Assembly (NCBI GenBank): GCA_034770075.1
Contig: CM068382.1
Span: 8,388,685-8,452,684, forward strand
Reading direction: 5' to 3'
DNA: 64,000 nucleotides
Source of the DNA: Aralia elata
Lineage: Eukaryota > Streptophyta > Magnoliopsida > Apiales > Araliaceae
Within the stretch, counting starts at the first letter, position 1, and the number at the start of each line of letters is the position of its first letter. The notes beneath the pieces are model-generated. The model ran no database searches, was not told the DNA's origin, and saw nothing but the letters and a program-made list of their open reading frames with translations. The position numbers were made by a program, and so were the translations under genes. Shown in pieces: positions 12,412-23,569 of the stretch.

Positions 12412-12935
12412 TCATGAGAGAAATCGTAATATTCCAAACTCTTATAATAAACTCTGTAATTATAAATGCAAATGTTATTAAATTTTAAATTATAATTTTA
12501 AATATTGTATAGTATATGTGTAGAATATATATAAATATATATATTCCTTGGACAAGCTTAATAAAGAGAAAGATAACTATAAATGTAACACTTCAAAGTT
12601 AAATTTTAAAATCATATTAGATTTTTTTTTTGTGTGTATATATATATATATATATTATACACCGTATGTTTTGTTCTTTTTATATTACAGTTGAGTTTGA
12701 ATACATTATACACCGTACGTTTAGTTCTTTTTAGAGTAGTAGTAGTTTAAGTTTTTTTTAACTTCCTCTAAGTTTAACTTTTTCATGAATCTGTCCTCTC
12801 AGGTTTATGTTGCCCTATAAATACATTTACCCCTGAGTGTGGATGCTATTCATCAGGCCTTTGAACGAGATAAGTTGAATCTTCCAAATAGGTTAGGTAC
12901 ATAGTTTGAAAATTCTCGAGGGCTCAATGGGTCTC

Positions 12936-13305
12936 AAACTAAATGTTGACGGGGCTTCCCAAAATAATCCGGGGCGAGCTGATGCTGGTTATCTTGTTCG
13001 TGATTGTCGTGGTCGATGGCATGTGGGCTTTATAGTTAATATTGACACTAATTCTAATACAGTTGTATAATTTTGGACAATTTGGCAAGGACTTGAGCAT
13101 ACATGGAATGAAGGTTATCGACCGGTGGAACTGGAATCTAATTCACAAGTGGTTCTTAATTTAATTTCTGATGCTACTAATAAGATCTGAATTTTTCATT
13201 GATTTGGAGAATTCGTGACTTGTTGAATAGAGAGTGGGAGTGTACCATATTGCATTATTAACGAGAAGGTAATTGGTGTGCTGATTTTTTGGCAAAATTT
13301 TTTTG
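12936..13305 (+). pseudogene. RNase H domain remnant of a non-LTR retrotransposon
   Basis: The translation begins KLNVDGASQNNPGRADAGYL followed by VRDCRGRW, then after a stop gives WTIWQGLEHTWNEGY, VELESNSQVVLNLI and, near the end, NWCADFLAKF. This is the standard order of the RNase H domain (first Asp in NVDGA, Glu in W.I..GL position, Asp/Glu-S-Q, final AD.LA) in plant LINE and RNase H-like (RVT_3) proteins. Several in-frame stops (after TVV, after NKI and further on) make it non-functional. No reverse transcriptase is seen upstream. Confidence 0.75.
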
Positions 13306-14483
13306 GAGATCAATGTTCAAAAAATAGTCCGAACTAAATAGGTTTTTAAAAAAATAATAAAACCAAGATCATCTTTATAGTTTTATGCGAATAACAAATA
13401 TATATACCATATATCTAAAGTACGAATTTATTACCTAGTGTCTGGTTGGATTCACGTTTTCAAAATCCATACCGTCTCTAGTATGCTCAAGGTCTTCCCT
13501 CCTATGACCTTATGCTGAACCTGCAGTGTAGTCTATAAAGCACCCTTCTGACCGTGTTTTTTTCTAGGCTGAAATAAAGAACACGAAATTTGGTATTTTC
13601 TTCTGATAGAAAAAAGTACCAAATATGTTTCTGATCAACGATATATATAATAACATTGATCCTTACTCTCTCTTATGAATCTGGTTCATATTAGGCTAGG
13701 AAGGGGATCCTGAGATATTGCAATTCTAACTCCAATACTTATCTAGATATTATTATTTAATAAAAATATTCTAAGCAAATATTAATTACAATTAATTTCA
13801 CTAAATAATTGTAATTGCACTTTAGTCCAAGAATTAATTAAATAAACTTTTTACTAATAAACTGTAAATATTTCCTCTATAGATGTACATAAATATTTCA
13901 GAATCAATTAATATAATTCCGATACATTTAAACTAATTTCATAAGTCTATAATTTATCTCTATTTGATTATAAATTGATTTAACAATTAAATCAATCATT
14001 TTAGTAATAAATATTAAAAGACTCAACCAAGATTCTATGATCAATGATAAATTATTTTATGAAAAATTTTATAGATGTTTTGACAATAATAATGTTCATT
14101 ATATTAATTAAATATATTAATTGACATTCTGAGGTATTAATTAATACAATATAACCTCACTCAATGGAACATCAAATTAATATATAGAACAATATTAAGT
14201 CCATTATTATTTCAAAATTAAGAAATTTTACAAATTAGTATTTATGTGAAAATATTTTATAAATAAAATATTATCACATGATCCGTTTAATGCACACCGC
14301 TAATGCACTAGTACTTTAATTAAAATTCAACTTCCATGATCAAGATAAATTATCTTTGTTAAAATACTATAACCTACAAGATAATATCTCCAAATCATCC
14401 TAGATTATAAACCATTATTTATTTGTTTATATCTTTTGTGTATAACATTTACTTAATTATACACATAAACCATAATATATATA
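13306..14483. other. AT-rich spacer, possible old retroelement sequence
   Basis: No gene recognised. The run resembles non-coding retroelement DNA (long AT-rich tract with TAATTAATT-type motifs), but no LTR pair or primer site could be defined. Confidence 0.35.
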
Positions 14484-15013
14484 AGGGCTAATGACAAAAC
14501 TGTTCCCCCAAGTTTGGATAAAAATTAATTTGATACTCAAAGTTTGGGAATGTGCAATCAATACCTCTAAGTATTTTAAAACAACAAAAGTGTCCTTTTT
14601 GGACGGAAAACCCAATTTTTTGCCGGAAATTGTCATGTGTTAGGAGAGTGGAGAGAGAAAATAATTAAAAAATAAATTTTTTTTATCAAATTTCTCTCTT
14701 TTCATCCTCTTTCCTTCTCCTTTTCTCTCTCCTCTCCCCTCCCTATTTCTTCCGCCTTCTCTCTTCTCTCTCATCCTCTCCTCTTTTTCTTTCTCTCTCC
14801 TCCCTCATCTTTCTCTCTCCTCTTCGTTAATCTCTCTTACTCTCTTCCTTTATTTACTTAATTTATTGGTATTTTAATATTTTATTTTAAATTACAATAA
14901 TTTTTTGGAGTATATATTTTTGTATAAAACCATAATACATGTATGCATACATTTAAAATGTATAATATATTAAAGAAACATCAACAATAAGAAAACAAAA
15001 TTAACAACAAGAT

Positions 15014-17734
15014 TGTGACATCCCCAAATTCGGGTACTTCGTTTCCACAGGATTTGATGTTCACTATCTAAATAAATCACATCACATCTAACTACCTATT
15101 CAAATGCAAATGAAACTCTTAAATAAAATAGAAATCTTCCATTAAAGGGTTACAACATCTTTAATAAATAAATCTCAGGTCATCTAACCTTAAATAAACA
15201 TCAAATTGCGGAAACATAAACAAGTCTAATACATAAACATCATTCACATAAACTATAACAAGTCTTCATCACTTGTTTGCTTTTCCTTTGCCTTTACTAG
15301 TGGATGGCTCGTCAGTTCTTTCAATTTAGCTGCAATGTTATTATGCAAGGGTGAGCAACAATTGCCAGCAAGTAACACAACAACAATAATAATAACATGC
15401 GAAATAATCAATGGATATTGAATAATCGAAGATTTAGCTTTGATTCAAGATTATAAGACAAGATTCAAAAGAACATCTGAGGGTCTAAAGACCACGAACT
15501 ATGTCTCAGGTTATCAGTATTTCTACCTTAAACCTTTAACAGTCGTAAGACTATATGGACCTTACTTCTCGTACTCAGGGGGATCAGCCCTTTGTACCAT
15601 GTATGTGCACAACATCTTAACATTAATACGTAAATAAAATCCTCTGTATAAGGGTTGTTCATCTCAGTTTGACATCAGAGTCCGCACCAAAGGAAGTTTG
15701 GTTTGGATTTACTTTAATAACGTTTTTAAAATTTAGAACGCTCATCAACTATGCACTAGTCGAATCAATAAGGGTTCACTAGTCAATCAAGGTTCAAAAG
15801 GTGTAATTCGAGAATCAAAAACTAAATCTCACAAAAGGTACAATTGAATAAGTTCTGTATAACTGAAGCATTACAAAGAGGAAATTAAAACGTCTCATTG
15901 AATCCATGAAATTGAATGGAATAGAAATAATAACTTGCTCGAGTAAGTAATAACATTATGAAACATATATGATAAGAAAATTAAGTTCAGGAATTTACGT
16001 AATTGAAATCGGGGTATTATTACGAAGCTTGCTTTCAACGAGATAATAGATCAAAGGTACTTGCGTAAACATAAAAAGTAAAGATAAGATACTTGCCTCG
16101 TGCGTAGACTATAAATTAAAATTCACGTTATTTAATCAACCTATACATTCCGTTTATAAAGCAGTAACAATAATTAGTTACAGTATTATAAATACTTCAG
16201 GACTCATTCTCATCCAATTTCATTTAATACTTCAATTAATATGTTAGTCTAAACTTTAGATATGTCTACGATAACATAACATGATCACAAAGAAAGAAGA
16301 AAATTTTTACTCTTTTCTTTTTACTCTTTTTTTTTTGTTCCACCGACGGGGCGGTGGGTTTCTTCACAAAATCCTCGCCGGGGCGGGAAATGTAGTTCAC
16401 TCCTACCGCCGGGGCGAGCCTGCCGCTGGGGTGAGAAATGTAGTTCATTTCTACCGCCGGGGCGGTGGACTTGAAACTCAATTCATGCAGTCGCGAAGAA
16501 TACAGAAAAATGTCAAATTTGGCCAAAGTTTTCACAATTAATCGATTAAATTACTACCCATTCATCATATATGTTATGAAATTAAAACTCAATACATACA
16601 CAGTGATTTTGACATCACAGACAATCTAAACAACTAATTATAAAAGGCTAAAAATTTAACTGCTCATACTTTATTATCAAGTTTTGACACAGTTAACAAA
16701 ATCAATCACTGTAAATTCGTTTCTTGACCAATTCAATCCCTTTAACTCTTGTTTTCTTCGTTTTTACATGCATAAACATAATTAGTCATCAATTTAACCG
16801 ATTAATATGCAAAACAAATGTCAATTTCCTACATTCAAACCATGTTCGTACACAACTACTCTGTAAAATCCAGGGCACTAATATAAACATGATTTTCATG
16901 GATTTAATTACTCTAAATCGCATATAATTCATATAAAACACATATATACATGTTTACTAACATCTAACATCAAGTTATTTAAAGATTCAACCATAGAATT
17001 CAAATTACAGAAGACTAAACTTAACTTTTTATGAAGAAAACTGAGAAAACATAATTTAAAGGTTGAAATTTAAGAATTACCTCTGATTAGATGCTTCAAC
17101 TATGCAAGATAATGACAAGATTTCTTCTCAATTCTCCAATTTCTCAAAATTCTCTCTTTTTCTCTCAAGTATTCTCTCTGGCTTAGTTATTAGAACTGAG
17201 GCAATAAAACACGTACTAGAGAACTGACGCAATATGGATGTCAGTTAATCCCATAATGGGTTAACTGACTCCAACTCTCCTTAAGGCCTCGTTTGGCTAA
17301 CCACATTTATCCTTCCTTCTAGTTTATTTTAATAAATAGCTTATAATATAGTTCATGTCACATATTTATAATTAAATAATCTCATTTAAATCAATCAAAT
17401 AAAATAGAATAATTTTACATTAAATCACATAGTCACATAAATAAAATTCTCCTTTATTAATAATGACAAATTATTAAATCTCTAATTAATATTAAATTAA
17501 TTAGAAATAACATTATACTTATGTAAATAATGCATTTAATCAAATAAACTCAATTAAACACATACTTTAAATATAAGAATTCTCCACATCAATTTAACTA
17601 ATATAACACATATAATTAAATTAATCTACCACAAATTCATCAATTAATCAATTAACTCAACAATCAAATCGTCAAAAAATATTTATTTAATCAATAAATA
17701 TTTAAATTAAGTTACAAAATTCTCGTTCGTCACA
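15014..17734. mobile_element. Solo LTR, 2721 bp, probably Ty3/Gypsy
   Basis: Begins TGTGACATCCCCAAATTCGG and ends CTCGTTCGTCACA, so both ends carry the inverted hexamer TGTGAC/GTCACA. It is bracketed by a perfect 5-bp duplication, AAGAT at 15009-15013 and 17735-17739. There is no second LTR, primer site, polypurine tract or pol, as expected after LTR-LTR recombination. Superfamily is inferred from length and the TGTGACATCCCC start. Orientation not decided. Confidence 0.8.
16340..16475. repeat. GC-rich short tandem repeat inside the solo LTR
   Basis: An island of CCGCCGGGGCG units alternating with GGAAATGTAGTTCACTCCTA-like units: the block 'GAAATGTAGTTCA(C/T)T.CTACCGCCGGGGCG' appears twice, with partial units on either side. 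It stands out from strongly AT-rich surroundings. Confidence 0.75.
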
Positions 17735-18449
17735 AAGATCATAACTTATAAAAAAAATAATTACAAAATTTAAAAATTAAATAGATTCTTTTTCTTTTTT
17801 TCTTTATCAAATAGAACAAATTTGATAGTACTTTCCCAAAATGGAGTTGATAAAGAAAAAAATAAGAAAAAATTAAAAATTAAAAATTTTAATTTAATTA
17901 AACGAAATCTAATTTTTTAAATTAAAATAAGAAAAAAATTTACTATTGATGTTTTTTTATGTATTATATATTTTAAATGTATGCATGCATGTATTATGAT
18001 TTTATACAAATATATATATAACCCAAAAAATTATTACAATTTAAAATAAAATATTAAAATACCAATTAATTAAGTAAAATGGAGGAAAGGAGTGGGAGAG
18101 AGACTAGCGAAGAGGAGAGGAGAGAGAAAGAAAAGGAGGAGAAGAGGAGAGAGAAAGAGAGGAGGCGGAAGAAATAAGGAGGAGAGAGAAAAGAAGAAGG
18201 AAATAGGAGAGAGAAAGAGGAGGAAAAGAGAGAAATTTGATTAAAAAAAAAAGAAATTTATTTTTTTGATTATTTTCTCTCTCCTCTCTCCTGACACGTG
18301 GCAATTTTCAGTAAAAAATTAGGTTTTTCGACCAAAAGGGACACTTTTGTTGTTTTAAAATACTTAGAGGTATTGATTGCACATTCCCAAACTTTGAGTA
18401 TCAAATTGATTTTCATCCAAACTTGGAGGACACTTTTGTCATTAGCCCT

Positions 18450-18957
18450 ATATATATAATAGTGATATTTATATAAACAAATTAACTAAATGACCATTTA
18501 ATGAATGATGAATGATGTACTTTTATTAATAAATAAATATCGAACATAAATAAATAAACATTAAGTAAATAGATAAATAGGATTTTTATAGCAAAAATTC
18601 AACAATCGAGTCTAGACAGATTTTACATTACCCGCCTGAAGATTTATATCCTCTTCTTAGTAGAGATGTTGCCAGGGTTACTACCCCCAAGATTTTGTGT
18701 GTAGTTCTCACTTTTAGTCACCCTTTGGCACACAAAAAAAAAAGAAGGCAAAATTAATAGTAATAAAAAAAGAGAGAGAAAGTGTTGCAAAGAGAGCAAC
18801 AGAGAAATATTTTACTACTAATTTATTTTTGAGTGTATCTTTAGATATACACTTTGAGTGTATACATAGATATATTCATTGTCTAATTGTAATTAATTTA
18901 AGACCCTATTAAAGTCTTCAAAGTTTAAAGAACTCGTAATAATTGAGAAAAATAGTA
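18450..18957. other. AT-rich spacer
   Basis: No gene seen. A purine-rich A/GA stretch at about 18732-18810. Confidence 0.4.
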
Positions 18958-19326
18958 CTCCCTCCATCTACTTTTATTTATCCCAATTTGAAAATACATT
19001 ATTATTAAGAAAAAAAAGTTATCTTAAATACTCTATTATCATTATGTTTGTTTTTATTAATCTTCTTAACTCTTTCTTTCTTTGTCTTAAAATAATAAAA
19101 TAGAAGAGATATGAAAAAAAGAGTGTGGCTGTATTTCCAATGTCAAATTTAATAGTACTATTTTTTTTTAATGTATATCGTGTTATTTTCAATTAAATTT
19201 TTTAATAAAGTTAAATGAGAGTAATATTAAAAAAATAATACAAAAATAACATTAAAATATAAATAGGACAAATAGATTTAAACAAATCAAACAAAAAATT
19301 AAGACAAATAAATTTGAACGGAGGAA
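18958..19326. mobile_element. Stowaway-like MITE, larger divergent family
   Basis: Left end CTCCCTCCATCTACTTTTAT after TA; right end AATAAATTTGAACGGAGGAA before TA-containing sequence. The terminal inverted repeats match imperfectly (CTCC..., TTTATTTGTC type). About 370 bp. The interior differs from the four-copy family. Confidence 0.6.
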
Positions 19327-21050
19327 ATAATTAATATGAAAGATAAAGGATTACTAAATGATGTGTAGATCTACTCTCTTTACATTATTTCTCATGCATG
19401 TCCGACATGCTAAATAATTTTATTGCTATCATCCGTTCAATAGTATTTTAGTATTATAAATATATTTTTTAAAATTTATTTATGATAGCGTTTAATTACT
19501 TAATTGAGATTGTTTTTTTGTTTTTTTGTGAGTTCATTATTTTTTTTGTGAATTCAAGAGTTTGTTCTGTTCGTGTTGATACTATAACTAACGTATCACG
19601 TTTGTGTTATAACGTTACAATTTAATCATATTAGTTTTACTAATTAATAAAACATAATCCATTATATTTAATCGTCTTAATTCATAAAAAGTGTGCATTT
19701 ATCGAACACCTAAATTTATAAGTTTGCATAATTCCCATAACCGAATGTATGTTGTCTCTACTCTTTTGTGACTAAACCAACAGGAACAGGATAGTTTTCA
19801 GGTACTAATTGATGGGTTCACTTTTTTTGTTTTTTACTTGTGAAATCTACAAATTATTAATCCTACATTTTGCTGACCAGAAAAACTAAAATAAATTATT
19901 AAATAACCCTACAGGCTACATGCATGCAGTGTCCCATTAATACTGCGCGCATAAAGGTCGAGTAGACTGGTGGTGGGCTGGTGGCGCCATAGGACCAGAG
20001 TTGTAATAGTGCACGTGCATGTACACGTGGGAATGTCGGTGAGTTCTTGGAGTGAACTGTGAAGGATACCTTTCCATTTTTTGATCCTTCTTTTAAATTA
20101 AATCAACAAATTAACAAAAAGAAAATCCAAGAAAATATTCAAACATAAAGGGGTTTAACTAATGCCTCTTTAATTATCTTTTTTCTTTTTAAAAAAAATA
20201 AGTTTTTTTTACGATTAATATTGTCTAAATATATATTTAACGATAATTTTACGATTATTATAATGACACATAATACTTTAAATATTTTGACAATATAATT
20301 TTTATTTTAACAATCTCATATTTCAACGTCTTTTATTATTATTATTATTATTATACACAAGTTTAGTTTTTTTTTTTTGTGTGCAAAAATAGGAGATAGG
20401 TAAGGTACTCCAAATTTTCAACATGACATATTGCGCTTACAACAACTACACACATCTAAAGTAATCTCCACCGCATTTATATTAAAACCGAAATTCATAA
20501 ATTCTCCGCGAATAGCATATACAAAGTAGAGTTGACACTAACCATCAATTTAATCAAAGCACTAACTTTCATGGTTCTTCTGTGAACGAATAAAATTGAT
20601 GGCATGTCAATAATTAATGTCTTGAAAAACTATAAAACCTTAGACCAAGCACATGGCAAGGACATTGAGAAAAGTCCAGCAACAAAGGGTCAGTCAGCTA
20701 TCTGATGATACTGCTCTTTGAAATAAATATATTACTAATCCTCAAATTAAAACCCGAATTTCAAGAAGAAAATGGCAGGCACCAATGACCCCATTAATGT
20801 GAAAAAGAGCAAATGTAGATAAATTTTAGGTGCTCACAGTGGCAGACGAGTCTACCAAAAACAAAAAAAAAAGAAAAAAAAAGGAAAGAAGAAACTTCCA
20901 AAATATAAAGTGTGACATATAATTATTAAGTTGACATACATATATGTATATATATACACACATACATAATGCATGCATGTATGTGCATATATAGCAGCTC
21001 TATATATTGATGCAATTGGTGATCATTTAGGTTCATTGTTTCGATTAAGC
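19327..21050. other. Upstream region of the A/B-barrel gene
   Basis: No gene seen. Two CACGTG cores lie close together at about 20013-20032 (GCACGTGCATGTACACGTGG), about 1 kb before the ATG, and a TATA-rich stretch at about 20940-20995 could hold the core promoter. Confidence 0.5.
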
Positions 21051-21763
21051 ATGGCAGAATTCAAGCACTTGGTGGTGGTTAAGTTCAAGGAAGATGTTGT
21101 GGTGGAAGATATTCTTAAAGGGTTGGAAAAACTCACTTCAGAAGTTGATACAGTCAAGTCCTTTATCTGGTAAGTCTTCTTATTTTATTTTTATTTTTTA
21201 AAAAAAAAAATAGAAATAAAAATTGTATACTTCTTTTTTTGCTAAAGACTTGAATCTTTAGTAAGCATAATAGATTCATTAAAAGTTGGAGAATCCGAAT
21301 AAGTTTAACAGATTGAAACAAACGTTTAAGAAAAAATTAGAGGTTTTATAATTTGTTGCCACATATAAGGGTTCTTTGAAAGGTGAACATAGGAAAAAAT
21401 AGCTAGTTGATTTTTATTTTTATTTTCTGGTGGTGGATTAAAGAAATTTTGCAACCTGAAAGGCCAACTTAGGAATTAATCAAAACAACATATGCTATTA
21501 AGAAGTTTATTTTATAATAATTTCTATATATTATATATATGTATATATATCATGTATTTTTCAACAGGGGGCAGGACATAGAAAGTCATGAGATGCTTAC
21601 ACAGGGTTTTACTCATGCTTTCTTGATGACATTCAGCAGCAAGGAAGACTTCACTAGTTTCATGAGCCATCCAAATCATGTAGAGTTTTCCTCTACTTTT
21701 TCAGCAGCTATAGACAAGATTGTGCTTCTTGATTTCCCAGCTTTTCTTGTCAAGCCAAATTAA
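21051..21763 (+). CDS. Stress-response A/B barrel (Dabb) domain protein
   Basis: Two exons, 21051-21169 and 21568-21763, joined across a GT..AG intron to give 104 residues, the usual size for the single-domain plant family (Arabidopsis At5g22580 type). The protein begins MAEFKHLVVVKFKEDV, the standard first beta strand, and has the conserved HEMLTQGFTHAFLMTF...F..YM-like segment (here FSSKEDFTSFMSHPNHVEF) and C-terminal KIVLLDFPA. Members form ferredoxin-like dimeric barrels; some are antifungal, and a Cannabis relative cyclises polyketides, but a function for this one cannot be given. The start is the ATG opening the domain; an upstream in-frame extension from 20973 carries no domain and is probably 5' UTR. 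Confidence 0.9.
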
Positions 21764-22017
21764 AAGCATGATCCATAAGAAAGATCATCAGAATTCAGAC
21801 ATCAAGAACCCTTTTCTTTTTTTTTTTATCCAAATGATACTAAAAATATGTTATGTATCTATTAATTTTATATGTGTTCCTATGAGTTTGTGTTAATGTT
21901 TCTTTGTGTTTCTTGCTTCAAGTACTTAATGAAGGTGATTGGATTTATTCACATCCAAACTTCATCTTTGTATCAGAATCTATGGATCCTTTTTTATATA
22001 TAAAATTTTGATAATTG

Positions 22018-22057
<40 letters not shown>

Positions 22058-22407
22058 GGGGCTTAATTTGGTGAATTTAGGATATTTTGTTAATGACAAC
22101 TGTTATGATTATAAGATATTAATTATGGGTCGAACATCGGTTACCATTTTTGGTTAATACTTTTTCTAAATAAAAAAGGATTTAATATTATGTGAAGGTG
22201 ATCAATTATAAGTCAAGATGGGGCCGGTTAAATTGGAAGATTTAGTTTTATTGTTGTTGTAATATTAACGTTCATGATTCTTTCATATTTTTTTCTTGAA
22301 AAAAATATTTTGTTTGTTATAAAAAATTGTTGTTGTTTAAGTTATGTAATTTACATTATATTGTGCTTTGTTGTTTTCATTTCAAAATTTCTATTCAAAC
22401 TATATTA
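21764..22407. other. 3' flank of the A/B-barrel gene
   Basis: Probable 3' UTR, then AT-rich spacer with a (TA)n run at about 22019-22051. Nothing else recognised. Confidence 0.5.
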
Positions 22408-22665
22408 CTCCCTCCGTCCCAAATTAATTGCTTTTCTAGGACTTTTTTAAGTCAAATTGACTATTTTTAAAATTAATAATTAAGCATATATAAATATATT
22501 TCTAAAATTATAAAAATTGAAATTAGTAATAAATTGTATATACTTTCTTTTGGTTATAATATCTTCACCTATATGTTAACAAAAATAGTAAAAAGATTAG
22601 TTTTTAAAATAGTCAATTTGACTTTAAAAAGTCCTAGAAATTCAATTAATTTGGGACGGAGGGAA
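22408..22665 (+). mobile_element. Stowaway-type MITE, copy 3
   Basis: CTCCCTCCGTCCCAAATTAA to AATTTGGGACGGAGGGA, flanked by TA on both sides. Almost the same sequence as copy 1 at 4044 over the whole length, in the same orientation, and with the better preserved right end. Confidence 0.9.
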
Positions 22666-23311
22666 TATTTTTTAAAAATTCTTTGGGCAGAGCGGTGCGG
22701 TTCAAATAATGAATCGGTCGGTTTGACATTGGTACCGTAATTTTTCTCTAATCAGGGACGGTTTAGTGCAATATCAAAATGCAAGCCTTGTTGAGATCGG
22801 TCTGGGCCTGTATCGACTGAAAAGGTCTGGGCCTGTAACCCTTTAATTTTCATTTTATTATCGTTTCTCTTAATGGGCAATTGATTGGGAGAGTAAAATT
22901 AGAGCCTTTTATAATTACTACTATTATTGGCACTCACTATGTGAGTGTAATCAAGATTTTTTTTAAAAATATTTGAATTAAAATTTTAAAACATGGGTGA
23001 AATTTGAAAAAATATAGGAGAGAAATTATGGATAAAATGTGTGAGAGAGAAATGAAGTTAGTTTTAACCAAATAACTATCTCACGTAGCAGTTAAAAATA
23101 TAATACAGCTTAATTAAAAATACTTATTTTTTTCCCTATTCCTTAAGATTTTAGCTATTTTTCATTGTTTCTTATTATAAAGGGAAAGGAAGAATTTCAA
23201 CCCCGTTCATTCTTGAATCTGTATCACTGTTGTTTATCTTTATATTTTAATCTGTTATCCTTATTTTTACTTTTTTTCATTATTTCATAACCTCTCCTCC
23301 TTTAACTAATA
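22666..23311. other. Intergenic spacer
   Basis: No gene or repeat recognised. Confidence 0.4.
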
Positions 23312-23569
23312 CTCCATCCGTCCTAAATTAATCGCTCGGTTTTGACTTTTTAAAGTCAAATTGACCATTTTTGAAACTAATTTTTTTACTATTTTTGCTA
23401 AAATATAGCTGAATGGATTATAACCAAAAGAAAGTATATACAATTTATTACTAACTCTAATTTTTATAATTTCAAAAATATATTTATATATGCTTAATTA
23501 TTAATTCTAAAAATAGTCAATTTGACTTAAAAAAGTCAAAACTGAGCAATTAATTTGTGACGGAGGGAG
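23312..23569 (-). mobile_element. Stowaway-type MITE, copy 4
   Basis: Starts CTCCATCCGTCCTAAATTAA, ends AATTTGTGACGGAGGGAG, with TA on both sides. The interior matches copy 2 (8141). Near its ends the extended TIR reads CGCTCGGTTTTGACTT / AAGTCAAAACTGAGC, differing from the other copies, so it may belong to a subfamily. Confidence 0.87.

Larger units (their letters stand above)
14484..18449. mobile_element. Long-TIR Mutator-type (MULE) non-autonomous element, interrupted by a solo LTR
   Basis: The termini are AGGGCTAATGACAAAA at 14484 and its complement TTTTGTCATTAGCCCT ending at 18449. The inverted repeats extend about 500 bp inward: the left arm reverse complement and the right arm share ATTTTAAATGTATGCAT, AAAAAATTATT and AAAATATTAAAATACCAAT in order. 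Flanks 14475-14483 and 18450-18458 are both ATATATATA, a 9-bp duplication as expected for Mutator, although in simple sequence. Without the inserted LTR (15014-17734) and its duplication the element is about 1.24 kb with about 200 bp of unique centre (17740-17950). No transposase is seen. Confidence 0.8.

Noticed and set aside
14640..14850. Pyrimidine-rich tract suspected as a triplex or promoter element
   Set aside because: It is the left TIR counterpart of the purine-rich tract at 18080-18290, so the Mutator-type element explains it.
18104..18304. Ser/Phe/Leu-rich frame in the right arm of the Mutator-type element
   Set aside because: It is the translation of a purine/pyrimidine-biased tract that is part of the TIR and is mirrored in the left arm.
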